DNA from: Bradyrhizobium jicamae
GTDB lineage: Bacteria; Pseudomonadota; Alphaproteobacteria; Rhizobiales; Xanthobacteraceae
Direction: 5' to 3'
Assembly: GCF_018130695.1 (NCBI RefSeq)
Contig: NZ_JAFCJX010000042.1
Span: 1 to 64,000 of the forward strand
DNA: 64,000 nt
Below the pieces are notes generated by a model. The model was not told where the DNA came from, made no database searches, and saw nothing but the letters and a program-made list of their open reading frames with translations. Numbering within the stretch: position 1 is the first letter of the stretch; each line of letters begins with the position of its first letter. Shown one piece after another: positions 59,680-64,000 of the stretch. The translations under genes and the position numbers were made by a program.

Positions 59680-60459
59680 TTAACGCCATGTCTTTTTCTT
59701 CTTCCAGCGCCGCTCACCCCGCGCGCCGGCCTCCTTGGCGCCGAGATAGAACTCCTGGATGTCGGGTGAATTCATCAGCCGCTCGCAGGTGTCGTTCATC
59801 ACGACCCGGCCGATCTCCAGCACATAGCCATAATGCGCCGTCTCCAGCGCGATCTTGGCATTCTGCTCGACCAGCAGGATCGACATCCCCTGCTCCTCAT
59901 TGACCCGGCGGATGATGGTGAAGATCTCCTTCACCAGGATCGGCGACAGCCCGAGCGAGGGCTCGTCGAGCAGCAGCAGCGTCGGCCGGTTCATCAGCGC
60001 GCGCCCGATCGCGAGCATCTGCTGCTCGCCGCCGGAGAGCTGCCCGGCCGGCTGGTTCAGCCGCTCCTTCAGCCGCGGAAAATAGCCGTAGACGCGCTCG
60101 AGATCCTCGGCCACGCCGTCGCGGTCGCTGCGCGGATAGGCGCCCATCATCAGGTTCTCGCGCACCGACAGGAACGGGAACACCTCGCGTCCCTCGGGCA
60201 CGTGACTCAAGCCAAGACGCACGATCTTGTCGGCCTCCATGCGCTGGATCGACTTGCCGAGAAACTCGATCGAGCCCTTCTGCGGATCGAGAATGCCGGA
60301 GATGGTCTTCAGCACCGTGGTCTTGCCGGCGCCGTTGGCCCCGAGCAGCGTCACGATCTGCCCGCGCGGCACTTCGAGGCTGATGCCCCTGATGGCCATG
60401 ATCGGCCCGTAATAGCTCTCGATATTGCTGAGCTTGAGGATGATGTCGGGCGTGCTCAT
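59680..60459 (-). CDS. livF: branched-chain-type ABC ATPase LivF
   Basis: A 259-residue ATPase: Walker A GANGAGKTT, signature QLSGGEQQMLAIGRAL and Walker B LLLLDEPSLGLSP, the latter diagnostic for LivF-type subunits. The C-terminal tail, EAGARGERRWKKKKTWR, is longer and more basic than usual. The ATG at 60459 is preferred to the longer frame from 60543, which runs into livG. It forms the nucleotide-binding pair with LivG; the intergenic gap is 10 bases. Confidence 0.92.
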   Translation of the reverse strand: MSTPDIILKLSNIESYYGPIMAIRGISLEVPRGQIVTLLGANGAGKTTVLKTISGILDPQKGSIEFLGKSIQRMEADKIVRLGLSHVPEGREVFPFLSVRENLMMGAYPRSDRDGVAEDLERVYGYFPRLKERLNQPAGQLSGGEQQMLAIGRALMNRPTLLLLDEPSLGLSPILVKEIFTIIRRVNEEQGMSILLVEQNAKIALETAHYGYVLEIGRVVMNDTCERLMNSPDIQEFYLGAKEAGARGERRWKKKKTWR

Positions 60460-60469
60460 GATCCCATCC

Positions 60470-61228
60470 TCACGCGCCCAGATACGCCGCGACGACGTCG
60501 GGATGCTGCTGCACCTCGGATGGCGAGCCCATCGCCAGCACACGGCCGTAGTTCAGCGCGATCACGCGGTCGGAGACGCGGTTCACCAGGGTCATGTCGT
60601 GCTCGACCATCAGCACGGTGATGCCGAGATCGCTGCGGAGGTCGCGGATCCAGAACGACATGTCGTCGGTCTCCTCGACATTGAGCCCGGAGGACGGCTC
60701 GTCGAGCAGAATCAGCTTCGGCTCCGAGCATAGCGCACGCGCGAGCTCGATCACCTTGCGCACGCCGTAAGGCAGGCCCGAGATCAGCTTGTCGCGATAG
60801 GGCTCGAGATCGAGGAATTCGATCACCTGCTCGACCCGGCGGCGATGCGCCTTTTCGCCGGCGCGCACGCTCGGCAGGAACAGCAGCTCCTGCCAGAGCT
60901 GCGTGGTCGAGTGGCGATGACGCCCGACCAGCAGGTTCGCCAGCACGCTCGCATTCTCGAACAGCTCGATGTTCTGGAAGGTGCGGGCAATCCCGAGCTT
61001 GGCGATGTCATAGGACGGCTGCTGGGTGATGTCCTGATCCTCGAAGAATATCTTTCCCGAGGTCGGCGGATAGATCCGCGAGATCAGATTGAAGATCGAG
61101 CTCTTGCCCGCGCCGTTCGGCCCGATGATCGAAAGGATTTCGCTCTTCTCGACCGCGAAGCTGACGGAATCGACGGCCTTGAGGCCACCGAAATGCAGCG
61201 AGAGATTTTCGGCGCGGAAATAGCTCAT
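60470..61228 (-). CDS. livG: branched-chain-type ABC ATPase LivG
   Basis: A 252-residue ATPase with Walker A GPNGAGKSS, signature LPYGVRKVIELARAL and Walker B LILLDEPSSGLN, a LivG-type signature region (the usual LSGG replaced by LPYGxRK). GIARTFQNIELF marks the Q-loop. The start overlaps the livM stop by 4 bases. Confidence 0.92.
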   Translation of the reverse strand: MSYFRAENLSLHFGGLKAVDSVSFAVEKSEILSIIGPNGAGKSSIFNLISRIYPPTSGKIFFEDQDITQQPSYDIAKLGIARTFQNIELFENASVLANLLVGRHRHSTTQLWQELLFLPSVRAGEKAHRRRVEQVIEFLDLEPYRDKLISGLPYGVRKVIELARALCSEPKLILLDEPSSGLNVEETDDMSFWIRDLRSDLGITVLMVEHDMTLVNRVSDRVIALNYGRVLAMGSPSEVQQHPDVVAAYLGA

Positions 61229-62376
61229 CGGTTCCGCTCCGATTTGACGTAGATCTTCTGCCGCTTGAAGGTGGCGCGCTTGTAGAGCGGGAACAGCTGG
61301 AAGAAGAGCTTGATCTTCAGCCAGCGGCCGTAGAGGCCGAGCGGCTCGAACAGCACGAACAGCACGATGATCACGCCGTAGATCGCGCCCTTCAGCCCGT
61401 TGGCGGAAGCAAAGGCGGCGACCGCGTCCTGGATGTGGCCAGCCCGCTCCTTGCCGGCGCCGAGGGTGGCGGCAACGCCGGCGATGATGCCGGGCATGTC
61501 GTCCTTCAGATAGGTCAGGAACGGATCGATCATGACCAGGAAGATCGCGCCCAGCACCGCGCCATGCAGGCTGAACGTGCCGCCGATCAGGATCACGATA
61601 ATGAACTCGATCGAGAGCTGCAGCGTGAACATCTCCGGCGAGATGAAGGAGAGCTTGTGTGCGAACAGCACGCCGGCGAAACCGGTGATCGCCGCCGAAA
61701 TCGCGAACGACTTCACCTTGTAGAGCGCGACATTGATGCCCATGCTGCGCGCCGCGGTTTCGCTGTCGCGGATCGCGACAAAGGCGCGCCCGGTCGGTGA
61801 GCGCAACAGATTGAGCGTGCCGACGATGGTCAGCACCAGCACCGCGAGGCAGAGGTAGTAGAACGTCGGCCCGTCGCGCGGCACCGTCGTGCCGAGCAGC
61901 TGCATGGTCTTGACCCGCATCCCCTCATTGCCATGGGTCACGCTTTCCCAGCGCGCCATGATTTCCTCGACGATGAGCGCGAAGGAGATGGTGGCGATGA
62001 CGAGATAGATGCCCTGCAGCCGCAGCGCGGGGAATCCGACCAGCGCGCCGACGATGCCGGTCAATAGTCCCGCGGCCAGGAAGTAGACCGGAAAGGGCAC
62101 GTTGAACTGCTGCAGATAGGCCGCCGTATAGGCACCGATCGCAAGGAAGGCGGCGTGGCCGAGTGAGGCCTGTCCGGTGAAGCCGGTGAGGATCAGGAGC
62201 CCGACACCGACGGTCGCATAGATGCAGACGAAGACCAGCTGGCTCATCAGATAGCTGGAGAGCACATAGGGCGCGACCAGCAGCACCGCGATCAGCAGGC
62301 CATAGGAATAGAGATAGCCCGAATGCGGGAACAGCTTGATGTCGTCTTCATAGTCGGTCTTGAACAGGAACCGCAT
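61225..62376 (-). CDS. livM: branched-chain-type ABC permease LivM
   Basis: A 383-residue permease with about nine membrane helices. Family motifs are GLLILTGFTGQASLGHAAFL near the N-terminus, AIRDSETAARSMGINVALYK as the coupling loop, and FSLHGAVLGAIF near the end. A basic C-terminal tail follows the last helix. It pairs with LivH and lies 9 bases downstream of it. Confidence 0.92.
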   Translation of the reverse strand: MRFLFKTDYEDDIKLFPHSGYLYSYGLLIAVLLVAPYVLSSYLMSQLVFVCIYATVGVGLLILTGFTGQASLGHAAFLAIGAYTAAYLQQFNVPFPVYFLAAGLLTGIVGALVGFPALRLQGIYLVIATISFALIVEEIMARWESVTHGNEGMRVKTMQLLGTTVPRDGPTFYYLCLAVLVLTIVGTLNLLRSPTGRAFVAIRDSETAARSMGINVALYKVKSFAISAAITGFAGVLFAHKLSFISPEMFTLQLSIEFIIVILIGGTFSLHGAVLGAIFLVMIDPFLTYLKDDMPGIIAGVAATLGAGKERAGHIQDAVAAFASANGLKGAIYGVIIVLFVLFEPLGLYGRWLKIKLFFQLFPLYKRATFKRQKIYVKSERNR

Positions 62377-62385
62377 GCCCGCTCC

Positions 62386-63261
62386 TCAAACCTTCTTGCG
62401 CACGTGAAGGCCGAACAGGCCTTCGGGCTTGAGCAACAGCACCGTGAGCAGCACGATGTAGGGTGCGACGTCCTTCCATCCCTGCGGCAGATAGAAGCCG
62501 GCCATGCTCTCGATGACGCCGATCAGCACGCCGCCAACCACCGCGCCGGGAATCGAGCCGAAGCCACCGAGCACGGCCGCCGGAAACGCTTTCAATCCCA
62601 GCACCAGCCCGACGTTGGAATGGATGAAGGTGATCGGCGCGAGCAGCACGCCGGCCGCGGTCGCGACCGCCGCCGAGATCGCCCAGACGATCGAGACCAC
62701 GCGCTTGACCGGGATGCCCATGTAATAGGCGGCGAGCATGTTCTCCGAGCTCGCCCGCATCGCCGTGCCAAGCGTGGTGCGGTTGAAGAACAGATAGAGC
62801 AGCGCGCAGAGGATGACGGTGGCCGCGATCACCGACAGCTTGTCATAGGCCAGCACCAGCGAACCGATCCTGAGCACGCCCTGGCTGAACGGCGTCTCGA
62901 TCTTGAGATCGTCGGTGCCCCAGATCATGCCGGCGACCGAGCGCAGGAAATAGCCGAGCCCGATCGTCGCCATGATGATGGAGAATTGCGGATAGCCGAG
63001 GATCGGCCGCACCACGACCCGCTCCGCCACCATGCCGAACAGCGCCATGCAGATCACTGCGCCGGCAAAACCGAGCCAGTAATTCAGCCCCATCATTCCA
63101 ATGAAGGTGAAGGCGAAGAAGCCGCCCAGCATCATCAAATCGCCTTGCGCGAAGTTGACGACCTCGGTTGCCTTGTAAACGAGCACGAAGCCAAGCGCGA
63201 TCAGGCCGTAAACGCAGCCGAGCGCGATGCCGCTGACGAGCTGCTGAACGAAGTCCAGCAT
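62386..63261 (-). CDS. livH: branched-chain-type ABC permease LivH
   Basis: A 291-residue permease with the LivH opening LVSGIALGCVYGLIALGFVL and KATEVVNFAQGDLMMLGGF, the coupling region RASSENMLAAYYMGIPVKRV and FGSIPGAVVGGVLIGVIES near the C-terminus. The ATG at 63261 (MLDFVQQ) has GGAAAG upstream; the frame extends to 63372 without support. It is the first gene of the operon. The 290-base gap before the divergent ABC ATPase gene holds its promoter; no operator is recognisable. Confidence 0.92.
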   Translation of the reverse strand: MLDFVQQLVSGIALGCVYGLIALGFVLVYKATEVVNFAQGDLMMLGGFFAFTFIGMMGLNYWLGFAGAVICMALFGMVAERVVVRPILGYPQFSIIMATIGLGYFLRSVAGMIWGTDDLKIETPFSQGVLRIGSLVLAYDKLSVIAATVILCALLYLFFNRTTLGTAMRASSENMLAAYYMGIPVKRVVSIVWAISAAVATAAGVLLAPITFIHSNVGLVLGLKAFPAAVLGGFGSIPGAVVGGVLIGVIESMAGFYLPQGWKDVAPYIVLLTVLLLKPEGLFGLHVRKKV

Positions 63262-63551
63262 GGCTTTCCTCCCCGATGCATGGCGATTCGTGTCGATCGC
63301 CTTTGCATCCCGCTTTCGCGCCCTTGTGCCGGAAGCGCTGAAAGCTGCAAATGTCCGTCCCAATTGAGCCAAAAGCGCTGTTCCCTGTCAACAAAGCGCT
63401 GGTCGCTCTCCATCATCACAATTGCGGAGAAATGCCGCAGCACGGAGTTTTACGGTAACGCGTGCGATTTGGCCGGGAGGATTCACCGCGCCGAAACAGT
63501 TTTGGTCGCATGGTGTGCCACCGGAAGCTTGCGTTAGGTCGCCCTGCAATC

Positions 63552-64000
63552 ATGACGTCTCAGCCATCAGCGCTCGCCGTGCGAGGGTTAACGAAGCGTT
63601 TTGACCGGCCCGCGGTCGATGCGCTGGATCTGACCGTGCGCGTCGGCGAGTTCTACGCGCTGCTCGGGCCGAACGGCGCCGGCAAGACCACGACCTTGCG
63701 CATGGTCGCCGGACTCTTGCGTCCAGACGCTGGATCGGTCTCCATCCTCGGCATCGACGCGCTCGCCGATCCCGTCGCCGCCAAGCAGGTGATGGCCTGG
63801 GTGTCCGACGAGCCGATGATTTATGACAAGCTGACGCCGCTGGAGTACCTCGAATTCGTCGCCGGTCTCTGGGGCATCGATCCCAAGGTGTCCGAGGCCT
63901 CCGCCCATGATCTGCTCATCTCGCTCGGGCTCGAGGCGCACCTGCATGAGCGCTGCGAAGGATTTTCCAAGGGCATGCGGCAAAAGGTGGCGCTCGCCGG
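63552..64000 (+). CDS. ABC transporter ATP-binding protein, truncated by the window end
   Basis: The first 149 codons are visible and no stop occurs before the edge. They encode an ABC ATPase: LAVRGLTKRFDRPAVDALDL, Walker A GPNGAGKTTTLRMVAGLL, a Q-loop-region segment MAWVSDEPMIYDKLTPLEYL and the start of the signature GFSKGMRQKVALAG. The form resembles the daunorubicin-resistance/CcmA-like exporters rather than uptake ATPases. It is divergent from livH. The permease and substrate cannot be judged from here. Confidence 0.85.
   Translation, partial: MTSQPSALAVRGLTKRFDRPAVDALDLTVRVGEFYALLGPNGAGKTTTLRMVAGLLRPDAGSVSILGIDALADPVAAKQVMAWVSDEPMIYDKLTPLEYLEFVAGLWGIDPKVSEASAHDLLISLGLEAHLHERCEGFSKGMRQKVALA

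Overview
The window reads as chromosomal DNA of a high-GC alphaproteobacterium of the Bradyrhizobium/Rhodopseudomonas type. The reasons are the base composition and codon use, an Irr-type iron control element in front of a membrane-bound ferritin/VIT1 gene (mbfA), a DUF1127 protein, many amidase, acyl-CoA and ABC-transporter genes, and the dense set of short palindromic intergenic repeats typical of that group. No tRNA, rRNA, CRISPR array, transposase or prophage gene was seen. Most of the window is ordinary catabolic and transport gene content. The unusual part is 15.2-19.9 kb.

Layout. 0.2-11 kb: an epoxide-hydrolase-like enzyme, mbfA, an amidase, an NTF2-like protein, a leftward acyl-CoA dehydrogenase/alcohol dehydrogenase pair divergent from a MarR regulator and DMT exporter, then an SDR protein and a crotonase. 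11.4-15 kb: a GNAT acetyltransferase, a DUF1127 protein, a GcvA-like LysR regulator and a gamma-glutamyltransferase homologue. 15.2-19.9 kb: a probable split-borosin (backbone N-methylated RiPP) locus. It has a methyltransferase very like the catalytic domain of fungal OphMA, a precursor-like protein with a borosin-binding-type helical domain and a hydrophobic YYxxQ-type tail, a 472-residue protein built almost wholly of Pro/Val/Gln/His/Ile/Thr repeats, and a divergent gluzincin-like metallopeptidase. 20-24.2 kb: tricarballylate uptake and oxidation genes tcuC-tcuA-(small secreted protein)-tcuB. 24.3-27.7 kb: a leftward operon of two amidohydrolases and a Rieske protein, then a PncC-like amidase.

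28-31 kb: a type I secretion adaptor and ABC exporter. 31.3-41 kb: a YeaQ-like membrane protein, then a peptide-type ABC transporter operon containing an AtzE/AtzG-like amidase, with two substrate-binding proteins at its head, one leftward and one divergent. 41-56.3 kb: a CHASE2-adenylate cyclase, two giant FecR/VCBS/RTX surface proteins (2297 and 1424 residues) that share an N-terminal module, rare start codons and an upstream leader, and a LapG-like cysteine protease. Together with the type I exporter this suggests a controllable biofilm-adhesin system. 56.4-63.3 kb: a branched-chain-type ABC transporter (livHMGF order plus a binding protein) with an AMP-forming acyl-CoA ligase inside the operon, which argues for a carboxylic-acid substrate rather than leucine. 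The window ends inside another ABC ATPase gene.

Intergenic gaps hold at least six families of palindromic repeats, including three copies of a composite element of about 225 bp with a conserved interior. Functions come from reading translated motifs only; no database search was run.
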